A DNA stretch of 64,000 nt from contig NZ_CANLBS010000017.1 in assembly GCF_947488945.1 (NCBI RefSeq), positions 124,001 to 188,000 on the forward strand. The letters run 5' to 3'. How positions within the stretch are numbered: the first letter of the stretch is position 1; the number at the start of each line of letters is the position of its first letter. Both the position numbers and the translations under genes were made by a program. The notes below the pieces were generated by a model, which saw only the letters and a program-made list of their open reading frames with translations, did not search any database and was not told where the DNA came from. This DNA comes from an uncultured Streptomyces sp. (GTDB lineage: Bacteria > Actinomycetota > Actinomycetes > Streptomycetales > Streptomycetaceae). Below are positions 9,280-18,355 of this stretch, one piece after another.

Positions 9280-10307
9280 GCCGCCGCACCCCTGCGGACG
9301 CCGAACTCGCCCACCGCCTCGGCCGCCGCTCCCTGCTCGGCGTGGCGGCCGGCGCCGCCGCCGCCGCCCTCGTCGGGGCCGCCGCGCCCACCGCCGCCGC
9401 CCTCGGCAAGGGCCGCGGCGCCCCGCTGCTGCCGCCCGGCCGGCTCGGCATCCAGCTCTACACCCTGCGCGACAAGGTGGCGACCCTCGGTTTCGACAAG
9501 GTCTTCGCGGAACTGGAGACGTACGGCTACGACGAGGTCGAGTACGCCGGCTACACCCAGGGCTCGGCCGGTGACATCACCCTCGCCCAGCTCAAGCGCA
9601 TCACCCGGGACCACGGGCTGACCGGCATCGGCAGCCACGTCGGCTACTGGTCCGACGACGACCCGAACGCCTACACCTTCGCCCAGAACCTCACCAAGGT
9701 CCTCGACGACGCCCAGGCGCTCGGCCTCAAGCACATCGGCACCGCGTCCGGCCCGTTCCGCTACGGCTCCACCGTCGACGCCTGGAAGCGGGCCGCCGAC
9801 GACTTCAACACCTACGGCGCGGCGGCCCGCAAACGGGGCATGAAGTTCTACCAGCACAACCACGCCGAGGAGTTCTCCTTCGCCACCGACCGCCCCGACG
9901 TCCGCCTCTACGACGTGCTGCTCGCCGAGACCGACCCCGACCTCGTCCACCTGGAGATGGACATCTACTGGGCCTACGTCGCCCAGCACCGGTTCGGCAG
10001 GCGCGCCGACGGCACCCCCGCCCCCTTCGACCCGCTGGCCTACGTACTGAAGCAGCCCGACCGCTACCCGCTCTTCCACGTCAAGGACGGCGAACGCGAC
10101 ATCGCCGAGCGCGACGGTTACCGGATGGTCGACGTCGGGGACGGCGACATCGACTACCGCCGCTTCCTGACCGCCGTCGGCCAGACCCGTGGCGGCCGGC
10201 GGGACCACCACTGGCAGGTGGAGCACGACGCGCCGATCGTCGACTCCCTCGTGACCGCCCGCCGCTCCGCCGCCCATCTGCACGGCCTGCGCGCCCGGGG
10301 CTGCTGA
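9276..10307 (+). CDS. Tat-exported sugar phosphate isomerase/epimerase
   Basis: A 343-residue TIM-barrel isomerase with an N-terminal twin-arginine signal: GRRSLLG (Arg17-Arg18), then an Ala-rich hydrophobic stretch ending in APTAAAL. The mature protein opens with LGIQLYTLRDKV and contains YQHNHAEEF, VHLEMDIYWA and PLFHVKDG, the His/Glu/Asp metal ligands of the family. ATG 9276 overlaps the EboF stop. It is the last gene of the operon and is followed by a strong hairpin. Extracytoplasmic location fits a pathway that moves its intermediate across the membrane. Confidence 0.85.
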   Translation: MSRRTPADAELAHRLGRRSLLGVAAGAAAAALVGAAAPTAAALGKGRGAPLLPPGRLGIQLYTLRDKVATLGFDKVFAELETYGYDEVEYAGYTQGSAGDITLAQLKRITRDHGLTGIGSHVGYWSDDDPNAYTFAQNLTKVLDDAQALGLKHIGTASGPFRYGSTVDAWKRAADDFNTYGAAARKRGMKFYQHNHAEEFSFATDRPDVRLYDVLLAETDPDLVHLEMDIYWAYVAQHRFGRRADGTPAPFDPLAYVLKQPDRYPLFHVKDGERDIAERDGYRMVDVGDGDIDYRRFLTAVGQTRGGRRDHHWQVEHDAPIVDSLVTARRSAAHLHGLRARGC

Positions 10308-10324
10308 CCCGGCGCCGCACACCG

Positions 10325-10372
10325 GAAACCGACCGGCCCTCCCCGCGCCGGCGGGGAGGGCCGGTCGGTTTC
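10325..10372 (+). terminator. Strong terminator ending the ebo-like operon
   Basis: A perfect 22-bp stem (10325-10346 against 10351-10372) with a 4-base loop, beginning 17 bases after the last stop. The left arm starts GAAACC and the right arm ends GGTTTC. An unusually long perfect stem, consistent with a bidirectional terminator. Confidence 0.85.
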
Positions 10373-10691
10373 ACGCGGTGCGCACGGTCAGGGGGCGCTC
10401 CTCGTCGGAGCTTCCCGCCGTCCCCGCCTTCCCGCCTTCCCCGCCGTCCCCGTCGTTCCTGCTGGTCCGCGCGACCCGCCCCTGCGCCGTCCGGCCCGCC
10501 GGACCCCGCCCGGCGACCGCCGGTGTCCGTGTCGGCACGTTGCGTACGCGCGCCCGCCCGCGAACCGCGTCCGGCACCCGTACAGGCCGACGAGACCGCA
10601 CTGACCACCCGATATGCAGGTGAGAGGCGCTCCGAACCCCTGGTATTGTTTTCCACGTCGGAACGGGCGCGGCCCGTGAGACAGACACCTT
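10373..10691 (+). other. Non-coding stretch before tRNA-Leu
   Basis: About 320 bases without a credible gene. Open frames here are Pro/Arg/Ser-rich and start without a ribosome-binding site. It holds a possible tRNA promoter near its right end. Confidence 0.5.
10621..10649 (+). promoter_or_regulatory. Possible tRNA promoter
   Basis: A TATTGT -10-like hexamer at 10644-10649 sits about 43 bases before the tRNA. TGAGAG 17 bases upstream (10621-10626) is a weak -35. Position is right for a tRNA promoter; the match is modest. Confidence 0.35.
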
Positions 10692-10779
10692 GTCCGGGTG
10701 GCGGAATGGCAGACGCGCTAGCTTGAGGTGCTAGTGCCCTTTATCGGGCGTGGGGGTTCAAGTCCCCCCTCGGACACCA
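10692..10779 (+). tRNA. tRNA-Leu (anticodon GAG)
   Basis: The acceptor stem GTCCGGG (10692-10698) pairs with CTCGGAC (10769-10775), including one G-T pair. The D arm has TGGCGGAATGGCAGACGC, the anticodon stem CTAGC/GCTAG encloses loop TTGAGGT with GAG at positions 34-36, a long variable arm follows, then GGGGGTTCAAGTCCCCC as T arm. Discriminator A and an encoded CCA end the gene. The long variable arm and anticodon both indicate leucine. Confidence 0.95.
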
Positions 10780-10798
10780 ACCAGGGTCGACCGACCGA

Positions 10799-10843
10799 AC
10801 AGAGCCGGTCAAAGCGAGAGTTCGTCGCTTTGACCGGCTCTGT
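10799..10843 (+). terminator. Terminator after tRNA-Leu
   Basis: A 19-bp perfect stem (10799-10817 against 10825-10843) with a 7-base loop, followed by the T/G-rich TGTTGTG. It lies 20 bases after the tRNA CCA. Confidence 0.85.
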
Positions 10844-11180
10844 TGTTGTGTCCGGCGTACGGGAGGCCGGCTGCGGTTCGCGTGTTCGGTAGGGATACCG
10901 ACGGATCGGCTGGGCTGGGATCCGGGCCTGTGTGCCCCGTGTCCTCCGGTCGGGACTCCCGGGGACTCGTCACGTCGAGGTCGTCACGTGCCGCGGTCTC
11001 GTGGCGGGGCCGGCGGATCGTGCCACCTCTGAAGACATCACCTCGCTCGCAGTGCAGCTTCGTCCCGCCCCGTTGTCACCGACGCAGGAGACCGCCGCGT
11101 TGGCCGCCCCGGCCGTGAGTGGAGGAGGCCAAGTGTCTCGGGTCGGCGGCGAGGACCGGGAGGTCAGAGGAAGGTGACGA
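10844..11180. other. Non-coding stretch after tRNA-Leu
   Basis: About 340 bases with no credible gene on either strand. Sequences just after a tRNA terminator are common integration points, but no repeat of the tRNA 3' end and no integrase is visible in the window. Confidence 0.4.
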
Positions 11181-11435
11181 CAATGGGACCTGAGGGCCTG
11201 ATACGGAGGTGATCCCGCCGGGGCTGAGGCAGTCGAGCAGGTCGGTCGCGATGGCCAGAGTCGTGCGGCCGGCGGTGTCGCCGACCAAGACACCGGAAAT
11301 CACGGTGCCCACGGTGGTGAGCACTGTCTGACCACCGGGCTTGAGATCGAGAGTGCGGGTATGTCGGACCGTGCTGCTGGAGCCGTCGTTCCAGTTGTGG
11401 ACGGTGTTGTAGGCGCCGGGGCTCCCCCCGACGCA
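11181..11435 (-). pseudogene. Fragment of a secreted-type hypothetical protein
   Basis: On the minus strand about 85 residues read like a genuine protein: GAYNTVHNWNDGSSSTVRHT, GTVISGVLVGDTAGRTTLAI and ATDLLDCLSPGGITSVSGP. The beta-strand rhythm and the late DLLDCLSPGGITS pattern resemble the C-terminal part of small secreted streptomycete proteins of unknown function. Upstream the frame continues only into Pro/Arg-rich noise with no signal peptide, so the 5' half seems lost. Family and status are inferred. Confidence 0.35.
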
Positions 11436-11567
11436 TGACAACGGATCGGTGCCTCGGAACGATCCGGTCCCCCGGCGATGGAAGGAGAGGGGTGCCCACG
11501 CCGTCGCAGGCCGCGCCGGCTCCCAGCCCCACGGCTCGGGCGGCGGTCGCATCCGACGAACGAGGTG

Positions 11568-13913
11568 TCAGCCGGTCGGATGGTCGGCGTTGCCGACCTC
11601 TGCGGTGACTCGGCGCAGTTCGTCGGCGGCTTCGTCTCGCCGAGGATTGTTCAGCCCGACGAGGGTGCGGTGGGCCGCGGTCAACACCGTGCGGGCCTCG
11701 TCGTGACGGTCGAGGTGGCGCAGGGTGATGCCGAGGTCGAGGCGGACGGGTTCGCTCCAGGCAGGCATCCGCCCTGCCTCCCAGTGGGCCAGGGCGGCAC
11801 GCAACGAGGCTTCCGCCTGGTCCCATCGCCCCAGGGCCATGAGGTCGCTGCCGAGGTTGTGGCGGGTCTGTGCCAGGTAGGAGGTGATGAGGTCGTGGGG
11901 CGTCCCCGGTACTCCGGCGAGGCAGAGAGCTTCGCTGCGCCGGTGGATGACCAGGGCCTCGTCCGCACGATTGGCGTAGCGCAGGTGCTGGCCCAGGGTA
12001 TTGAGGATGGTGAGTTCGGCGAGGCGGACTTGCGGGTCCGTGTGGTTCCTGACGTGGGTGGCTGCTTCGTGCAGCCGGACGATGGACTCGTCGGTCCGTC
12101 CGAGCCGGCGGAGTGCTCCTGCCTCGTAGCCCAGGGCCCATCCCGCCTGGAGCTGGTCCGCGGCCTCGTACGCCGCGGCCAGGGCGGCCCGTGCGGCGGC
12201 CAGGGCGGCGGGGTAGTCGTGGAGGCAGAAGTTGTGGGCCCAGGCGAGGTAGTTGAGGTGGACGGCCTCGTCGCGCCTGCTGCCGAGCGCGCGGGCGGAG
12301 TCGACGGCCCGCTGGAACACCTCCGCCCACAGCTCCCAGTGCGCGGTCACGTCGGAGAACCAGTGCATCGCTTCCGCGGCGTCGACGACCTGCCGGTGCC
12401 GGCCTGCCGCCTGGGCCTGGCCCAGGGCCGCGAGCCACTGGGCCCGTTCGGCTTCCAGCCAGATCCGGGCCTGCTCGCGGTCGGTGGGCGCGGTGGCCGG
12501 GTCGGGGTCGCCTTCCGGCGCGTCCTGGTGGCGGTCGGCATCGAAGCGCAGTGCGGCGGCGGTGGCCCGGCGCAGGGTCCAGCGGGCGGCCCGTTCCTCG
12601 GCAGCGGCGACCTGGGCGGGATCGTCGTCCTCGGCCAGTTGTTCGGTGGCGAACAGGCGCAGGAGGTCGTGGAAGCGGTAGCGGTCGGCGGTGGGATGGG
12701 GCTGGAGCAGTCCGGCGTCGGCCAGCCGTTCGAGGCAGCGCGTGGCCTGGCGTGGGGGTACGCCTGCCAGGAGTGCTGCGGTGGCGGGGCTGAAGTCGGG
12801 GCCGCAGGCGAGTGAGGCGCGGCGGAAGACCGTGCGGGCGGCCGGGCCGAGCTGCCGGTAGGACAAAGTGAAGGCGGACCGGATCCGCAGGGAGCCTGCC
12901 TGAAGGGTGTCCAGGCGGTCCCCGTGAGCGGTGAGCTGGGTGACGAGTTTCGCCAGGGTCTCGCCGGGCCGGGCGGCCAGGCGCTGGGCGGCGATGCGCA
13001 CTGCCAAGGGCAAGTACCCACAGAGTTCTGCGAGGTCGCGGGCGGCCTGTGTCTCCCGCTCGACCCGCTCCGGCCCGATGACGCGGGTGAGAAGTTCGAC
13101 CGCGTCCTCGCGGCGCAGCAGCGCCAGTTCCGTGCGGTGGACGGCTTCCAGGCCGGCCAGCGAGCGGCGGCTGGTGACCACGGTCAGACAGGCGCCGTGG
13201 CCGGGCAGCAGAGGGCGGACCTGGTCCTCGTCGGCGGCGTTGTCCAGAAGGAGCAGCACCCGGCGCTCGCGCAGCACCGAGCGCAGCAGACCGCTGCGCT
13301 CGTCGGTGGCGGCCGGGACGGCGGTCTCGGCCACCCCGAGCGCATGGAGGAGGCGGGCGAGCACCTCGCGCGGCGGTACGGGCTTCGGGTCCATGCCGCG
13401 CAGGTCGACGGCGTACTGCCCGTCCGGGAAACGCGGCGCCAGAGCATGGGCGGCGTGCACGGCGAGGGCGGTCTTGCCCAGCCCGGGCTGCCCGCAGATC
13501 ACGGCGACCGGCGGTCGGGCGGGATCGAGGCGCTCGGCCAGGACCCGCAGTCCGGCCAGGGCGGGGCCGCGGGCGGTGAAGTCACCCAGATCGCGGGGCA
13601 ACGCCAGCCCGTGCCCAGCCGCCGACCCCGTGCCCGGCACTTTCCCCGCCGCCGACCGGGGCCCCGCTCCGCCGACGGTCCGCGGACGACCCGACCGGGC
13701 GGCGTCCTCCAGCTCCTGGGCCACGACGCCATCCACGCGCAAGGCCGCCACCAACGCTTCCACCGTGCGCTGCCGCGGCCCCCGCGTCCGCCCGCGTTCC
13801 ATGTCCGACAGCGCCCGCACACTGATCCCCGCCCGCTGCGCCAGCCCTTCCTGGCTGATGCCCGCGCCCGTGCGCAAGGCGTGCAGCCGCTCGCCGAACC
13901 CGTTGTCGCTCAC
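11568..13913 (-). CDS. HTH / NB-ARC / TPR transcriptional regulator (STAND type)
   Basis: A 781-residue signal-transduction ATPase. An XRE-type helix-turn-helix (about residues 8-60, ISQEGLAQRAGISVRALSDMERG) is followed by an NB-ARC ATPase with Walker A GQPGLGKT at 141-148, Walker B-like VLLLLDNAAD near 220, and GYLPLAVRIAAQRLA. A winged-helix stretch and C-terminal TPR helices (about 530-770) complete it. Such proteins switch on nearby or unlinked genes after ligand-triggered oligomerisation. The divergent neighbour is a membrane glycosyltransferase, a possible target. No BTAD domain, so not a canonical SARP. Confidence 0.9.
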   Translation of the reverse strand: MSDNGFGERLHALRTGAGISQEGLAQRAGISVRALSDMERGRTRGPRQRTVEALVAALRVDGVVAQELEDAARSGRPRTVGGAGPRSAAGKVPGTGSAAGHGLALPRDLGDFTARGPALAGLRVLAERLDPARPPVAVICGQPGLGKTALAVHAAHALAPRFPDGQYAVDLRGMDPKPVPPREVLARLLHALGVAETAVPAATDERSGLLRSVLRERRVLLLLDNAADEDQVRPLLPGHGACLTVVTSRRSLAGLEAVHRTELALLRREDAVELLTRVIGPERVERETQAARDLAELCGYLPLAVRIAAQRLAARPGETLAKLVTQLTAHGDRLDTLQAGSLRIRSAFTLSYRQLGPAARTVFRRASLACGPDFSPATAALLAGVPPRQATRCLERLADAGLLQPHPTADRYRFHDLLRLFATEQLAEDDDPAQVAAAEERAARWTLRRATAAALRFDADRHQDAPEGDPDPATAPTDREQARIWLEAERAQWLAALGQAQAAGRHRQVVDAAEAMHWFSDVTAHWELWAEVFQRAVDSARALGSRRDEAVHLNYLAWAHNFCLHDYPAALAAARAALAAAYEAADQLQAGWALGYEAGALRRLGRTDESIVRLHEAATHVRNHTDPQVRLAELTILNTLGQHLRYANRADEALVIHRRSEALCLAGVPGTPHDLITSYLAQTRHNLGSDLMALGRWDQAEASLRAALAHWEAGRMPAWSEPVRLDLGITLRHLDRHDEARTVLTAAHRTLVGLNNPRRDEAADELRRVTAEVGNADHPTG

Positions 13914-14243
13914 AGCTGTGGTCCCCCTGGTCTGCGTGGCCCGGCCGGGACGGCGTACCTACTGGTAGTACTCACCGGCAGAAGTATGCGGGCCGCTCCA
14001 TCCACCGGTCGAACTTCCTGGTCCCCCCGGCCCGCACCGGATGGGATGAGGCGTGTCGGGCGCGGTCCTGAGGGTTCTCGTGCCGGAGAAGCCGCCAGGG
14101 CGCGGCATGCGCGCAAACGCGCCTCACGTCACGCAGGGCGCCGTGTCGGCCACCCGGCAGCGGGCGCCCGACCACCTACGCATCCAACCGGTTGCCGCGT
14201 GCCTGTTCGGTTGCGCGGCGACTTCTAACCAAGGCCCCTTCAC
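13914..14243. other. Divergent intergenic region
   Basis: 330 bases between the divergent STAND regulator and the GT87-like gene, expected to hold both promoters. I see no clear -35/-10 pair and no credible small gene. Confidence 0.5.
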
Positions 14244-15509
14244 ATGCGCATATCACGATTTTCAGCTGGTTCCGGTCGACGTCCGGGTCGCCGCTCAGGC
14301 ATGGCTGTCCGCCGGTGGGACCTGTGGGCATTGGCGGCGAGTTCCTTGATGGCCCTCGGCGTGGGGCTCGCTTCCGCATCGAACACGTCGCAGCACCGAT
14401 GGGGACTTGCCGCTGCTGCCGCCTATGCCTGTGCCGCGCTGGCGTCGCTGGGCTCCCGTGCACGGTGGTCCCGTTCGGTGGCTCTGATCTGCGTCGTAGG
14501 CGCGCTGGCGGTTCCGCTGGTGTGGCTGACGGCCGTGGGCCTGCAGCAGATGGAGGTCGGCGTCGTGGAACGGTCCGCCCAGCACTTCCAGGAGACCGGC
14601 ACCCCTTACCTCTCGCATCCGGTCGCGGTGCGCGACTTCAACCCCTACCTCCCCGGCATGGCCCTCTTCGGCCTCCCCCACGCGCTGTTCGGTGCGGGAG
14701 TGTTCTCCAGCGCCCGTCTGTGGAACCTGGCCGGGTTCGCCGCCGCGCTGGCCGCTGCCGTGGGCGTGCTGGTCAAGGGCCGGCCGCACGCCGGACGAAC
14801 GGTGGTGACGGGGGCTGCGTGGATCGCGGCCTGCCCCGTGGTGGCGCTGCCGCTGGCCATAGGCGGGGTTGATCCCGTGGTCGTGGCCTTCGTTCTCCTG
14901 GCTCTGGCATACGCGCACCGGGGCCGTTCCGTGGGTGCGGGGCTGGCACTGGGAGCGGCAGCCATGCTGAAGTGGACCGCGTGGCCGGCCATTCCAGTCG
15001 TCGTCGTCCTCCTTGCTGCGTCCAAGGGATCACGCGCGGCCAGGACAGCGGCTGCGGTGGCGGTCGCACTGGCGGCGCTGGTGGTCGTACCGCCGCTCCT
15101 GGCCGATCCGCGGGCCTTCCTCGACAACGCGGTGCTCTACCCGTTCGGGCTGAGCGATACGGCCTCGACCGCCGCCAGCCCGCTCCTGGGCGCCCTTTTG
15201 TCTGCCCTGTTGCCGCACGGCAAGACCGTCGCCGTCGCGCTCATAGGCGTCGGAGCCATCGCTGTGGCACTCTCGCTCATCGTGCAGCCGCCCACGACCA
15301 CGGCGGCTGCCGCCCACCGGCTCGCGCTCGGACTCACCATCGCCATCCTGCTGTCGCCGGCAACCCGCATCGGCTACGCCGTCTACCCCCTCACCCTCCT
15401 GATCTGGGCCCGCTGCACCACCCTGGCCGGGCCGCAACCCGGTCCAGCGACGGCGCAGGGCCAGGGGACCGGCAGCCCAGTACCGCGCCCGGCCGTGGAG
15501 CGGCTCTGA
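14244..15509 (+). CDS. GT87-like polyprenol-sugar-dependent membrane glycosyltransferase
   Basis: A 421-residue polytopic protein with about ten hydrophobic segments. The first exported loop has VRDFNPYLPGMALFGLPHALF, reminiscent of the DUF2029/GT87 (PimE-like mannosyltransferase) loop, where an acidic residue follows the first helix. Later ALGAAAMLKWTAWPAIPVVV also fits GT87. These enzymes use polyprenyl-phosphate sugars at the outer face of the membrane. The start is uncertain: ATG 14244 gives a Ser/Arg-rich leader and an internal ATG at 14301 (MAVRRWDLW) is an alternative. Monocistronic. Confidence 0.65.
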   Translation: MRISRFSAGSGRRPGRRSGMAVRRWDLWALAASSLMALGVGLASASNTSQHRWGLAAAAAYACAALASLGSRARWSRSVALICVVGALAVPLVWLTAVGLQQMEVGVVERSAQHFQETGTPYLSHPVAVRDFNPYLPGMALFGLPHALFGAGVFSSARLWNLAGFAAALAAAVGVLVKGRPHAGRTVVTGAAWIAACPVVALPLAIGGVDPVVVAFVLLALAYAHRGRSVGAGLALGAAAMLKWTAWPAIPVVVVLLAASKGSRAARTAAAVAVALAALVVVPPLLADPRAFLDNAVLYPFGLSDTASTAASPLLGALLSALLPHGKTVAVALIGVGAIAVALSLIVQPPTTTAAAAHRLALGLTIAILLSPATRIGYAVYPLTLLIWARCTTLAGPQPGPATAQGQGTGSPVPRPAVERL

Positions 15510-15628
15510 GACCGGCCGGAGCCGCCCGCCGACTGCGGGGAGGGAGACCAGCTCGGGCCGCCGGACGCTCCGTGGTGGCAGCCGCCCGTCCGCCGTGCCC
15601 GGCCTCGCCCCGGACCCGCCTGCGCGGG

Positions 15629-16003
15629 TCAGGCGTCCGCGTGCGCGGGCGGCTGTTCGGGGCGGTCGGAGTCCTGCAGTTCGGCGAGGAGTGCGCTCTG
15701 GCCGGCGAGCAGCTCGGTCAGGATGCGGCGGGCGGCGCGCAGCAGTTCGGCGACGTCGCCGCCGGCCAGGGCGTAGCTGACGGTCGAGCCCTCGCGGATG
15801 GAGACCACGATCCCGGAGCGGCGCAGTACCGCGAGCTGCTGCGAGAGGCTGGACGGCTCGATGTCGATGTCCTGGAGCAGGTCGCGCACGGGGACCGGCC
15901 CGTTCTGGAGGAGTTCGAGGACGCGGATGCGCACGGGGTGCCCGAGCATACGGAAGAACTCTGCTTTGGCCTGGTAGAGGGGCACCTGCACGGGCTCGCT
16001 CAC
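15629..16003 (-). CDS. ArsR/SmtB-family winged-helix repressor
   Basis: A 124-residue dimeric DNA-binding protein. AEFFRMLGHPVRIRVLELLQNGP is the family's first helix pair, IEPSSLSQQLAVLRRSGIV the recognition helix, and REGSTVSYAL the wing. No Cys-rich metal site (CVC type) is present, so it may sense something other than heavy metals. The only Cys/His-poor C-terminus is a Pro/Asp tail. An inverted repeat lies upstream (16135-16150). The downstream gene is convergent, so the target may be itself or distant. Confidence 0.85.
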   Translation of the reverse strand: MSEPVQVPLYQAKAEFFRMLGHPVRIRVLELLQNGPVPVRDLLQDIDIEPSSLSQQLAVLRRSGIVVSIREGSTVSYALAGGDVAELLRAARRILTELLAGQSALLAELQDSDRPEQPPAHADA

Positions 16004-16134
16004 TCCCTGACTCGGATCGGGCTGACTGGTCGGGGTGCGGCGGCCTCACCCGCCGCACCCCGGGCGTGCTGTGTGCATCCTCCCAGGTCAGGGCCGTCGA
16101 ATCCGATCAGTTGACTGGATGCGGATGTGGGCAG

Positions 16135-16150
16135 TTGAAGAAGTCTTCAA
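16135..16150. promoter_or_regulatory. Inverted repeat, possible ArsR operator
   Basis: TTGAAGA-AG-TCTTCAA is a 7+7 bp perfect inverted repeat in an unusually A/T-rich stretch 132 bases upstream of the ArsR start. ArsR proteins commonly bind such repeats at their own promoter. It could also act as a weak 3' hairpin for the roadblock gene, which ends at 16179. Confidence 0.35.
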
Positions 16151-16178
16151 GTTGAAGTCAAAGAAAAAGGCCTGCGGC

Positions 16179-16553
16179 TCAGACCTCCAACTGCTCCTCG
16201 GTGCGCTTGAGGTGGTGGCGCGCCATGGCCAGGTTCGACCTCTCCTTGTCCAGGACGAGATAGATGAACAGGCCGTTGCCGCCGCGGCCGGAAACCGGGC
16301 GGATCAGGTGGTACTGGCCGCCGAGGGTGATGAGGATGTCCTCGATCCGGTCCTGGATGCCGAGCATCTCCATCGTGCGCATCTTGGCGCGGATCACGTC
16401 GGTGTTGCCGGCCGCGGCGACGGTCAGGTCCAGGTCCTTGTCGCCGCCGAGGGTGCCGAGGGCCATGCCGCTGGTCCAGTCGACGACGGCGGCGCCCCGC
16501 GCGCCCTCGATGTCGGTCAGCAGGCTCTTGAGAGACACTTCCACGCTGGTCAC
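16179..16553 (-). CDS. Roadblock/LC7-domain protein
   Basis: A 124-residue protein of the roadblock/dynein light chain 7 fold. DIEGARGAAVVDWTSGMALG and the central DLDLTVAAAGNTDVIRAKM, then IEDILITLGGQYHLIRP, give the alternating strand/helix pattern. Such proteins partner small GTPases or act as structural adaptors; in streptomycetes they occur in conservons, but no GTPase or DUF742 is present here. I start at GTG 16553 because AAGGAG lies just upstream and the longer frame has an Arg-rich non-homologous leader. Confidence 0.85.
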   Translation of the reverse strand: MTSVEVSLKSLLTDIEGARGAAVVDWTSGMALGTLGGDKDLDLTVAAAGNTDVIRAKMRTMEMLGIQDRIEDILITLGGQYHLIRPVSGRGGNGLFIYLVLDKERSNLAMARHHLKRTEEQLEV

Positions 16554-16766
16554 GGATTCTCCTTGTCGCGAGGGAGGGCGGGTTCTCCAGCCCCCGACGC
16601 GCACCCTAGGCACTCCGCGTACCCCGCGTCCGGCACATGCCGGAAGTGGCGGAAAGAGGCCTCCCGCCCGTCCCCGGCACGGCCGGCGCACGTCGGCCCC
16701 GCAGCCGCAGCCGCAGCCGCAGCGACAGGGCCTGGCGGTCGGCGTACGGTGCGACGCCCGCCCGCG

Positions 16767-17915
16767 TCAGGGAAGTTCGGCCGGACGCGGCGGGGCGCCG
16801 ACCGGCAACGCGGACGCGGCGGCTCCCCTCGACTCCGGTACCACCGCCGCGGCGGCCGCCTCGTCCGGCGGCGCGGTCCGTTGCTTCGGGACCGCCGGGC
16901 ACAAGGTGCGCGGCCCGGGCACCACCGCGTAGTCGGAGCCGAGGAAGTCGGGCGTCAGCTCGCCGGGGTCGTCGCCGAGCGCGAGGCGTACGGCGGCCCA
17001 CGGCACGTTCAGCCCGCACTGGGCGAGTTGGTGGAGGCCGCCCGACGGGCGGGTGTTGACGTCCATCAGGACGGGTTCGCCCGCGTACATGCGGAACTGG
17101 ATGTTCGTCAGCCAGTGCAGCCCGAACGACCGGGCCACCAGCCGGGCCGGCCCGATCCACGCGGGGTCGACGGTGAACCCGCGCCGACGCCCGTTCTTCG
17201 TCCGCCCCACCGCCATCCGCACCTCCCCGTCGGGGCCGGTCAGGCAGTCGACGGACACCTCCGGCTCGTCCAGCCGCGGCATCACCAGCCAGTCGACGGA
17301 CCGCTCGGTGCGCCGCAGAGCCCCGGTGACCAGTTCCAGCGGCACGTACGGGCTCGGGAACCCGGTCAGGTGCAGCATGGAGAACGGCGCCCGGGTGATG
17401 ACCCGGAACCCGACCCCGCCCTCGCCGGTGGTCGGCTTGAAACACGCCTTGCCGCCCGCCGCCTCGATGGCGTCCACCGCGGCCAGCAACTGCTCCTCGT
17501 CGCGCACCCGCCACCACGGCGGCACCGGGGCGCCGACCCGTTCCACCGTCTCGTACGCCACGGCCTTGTTCGCGAAGAGGGCCGTCGCCTCGGCGGGCGG
17601 GGCGAGCAGAGTCGTCCCGAGGGCCGCGAAGTCGTCCCGGTGCGCCGCCAGCACCGCCTGGTGCAGGACCGGCACGAACACGTCGAAGCCGCGCCGCGCA
17701 CACTGGTCCAGGGCGTACTCGACGTATCCGGCGGGCGACAGGTTCTCCGGCTCCGGGGCCGCGGTGTCGGCGGCGGCCAGCACCGGGGAATCCGGGTCGC
17801 CGTGCGTGGCGTGGATCTCGACCGGACGGCCCTGCGGATTGCGCCGCAGCTGATCCATGAAGAACACGTTCTCCGCGTACGTGCGGTTGAGCCAGACGCG
17901 TACGGGAGAGACCAT
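16767..17915 (-). CDS. ATP-grasp domain protein
   Basis: A 382-residue ATP-grasp enzyme joining a carboxylate to an amine or thiol through an acyl phosphate. The N-terminal part is Rossmann-like (RVWLNRTYAENVFFMDQL). The ATP-grasp core has KAVAYETVERVGAPVPPWW, the Lys/Gly-rich loop KACFKPTTGEGGVGFRVI, and a metal site VLMDVNTRPSGGLHQL. The last ~40 residues are Ala/Pro-rich. It lies 213 bases upstream of the roadblock gene in the same direction and may be cotranscribed. Substrate unknown. Confidence 0.8.
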   Translation of the reverse strand: MVSPVRVWLNRTYAENVFFMDQLRRNPQGRPVEIHATHGDPDSPVLAAADTAAPEPENLSPAGYVEYALDQCARRGFDVFVPVLHQAVLAAHRDDFAALGTTLLAPPAEATALFANKAVAYETVERVGAPVPPWWRVRDEEQLLAAVDAIEAAGGKACFKPTTGEGGVGFRVITRAPFSMLHLTGFPSPYVPLELVTGALRRTERSVDWLVMPRLDEPEVSVDCLTGPDGEVRMAVGRTKNGRRRGFTVDPAWIGPARLVARSFGLHWLTNIQFRMYAGEPVLMDVNTRPSGGLHQLAQCGLNVPWAAVRLALGDDPGELTPDFLGSDYAVVPGPRTLCPAVPKQRTAPPDEAAAAAVVPESRGAAASALPVGAPPRPAELP

Positions 17916-18355
17916 GCAGGCCGCCTTACGGGGTCGCGGACACGGCGGGGCAGGGCCGCACCCGGGGGTGACGAGGGGGAGTGGACACCTACCGCGTGCC
18001 GCGGCGCCGAGCCGCGGGCGGAAGTGCTGGGGCGATCCTAGGCCGCGCGAAGCCCCCCTTCTGCTACGTGCGTGTTACGGATTCCGGCACCGCCCCCACC
18101 TTCCTCCGGGCTCGTTCCCGCGCCCCGCGATGTCCGCCCGGAACCGCTGGTCCGGAAGGGTGTCGTCACGCGATGCGGTCGGTCCGTCACGGGGCCGGGG
18201 GCGGCGGGGACGGCCGGAGCCGTGAACGGCCCGAAACCTGTTGGACATGCTCCGAGCGGCGGAGCTTCCTACCCTCGAAGGACGCGCGTCACCGCGAAGG
18301 GGCGCCCGGACCCGCAGCCAGCGGTGAGCGTACGCACCCGACAGGAGGCGAACCG
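17916..18355. other. Divergent intergenic region
   Basis: 440 bases between the ATP-grasp gene and the alpha/beta hydrolase gene. No credible gene. A small hairpin (GCTCCG...CGGAGC, about 18249-18265) precedes the hydrolase by 90 bases. Promoters are expected but none matches well. Confidence 0.45.

Noticed and set aside
10378..10623. 81-codon open frame before the tRNA
   Set aside because: Pro/Arg/Ser-rich composition, no ribosome-binding site, typical of chance frames in GC-rich DNA.
10692..11180. tRNA-Leu as an integration site of a mobile element
   Set aside because: No integrase gene and no duplicated tRNA 3' end is visible downstream; terminators and ordinary genes follow.
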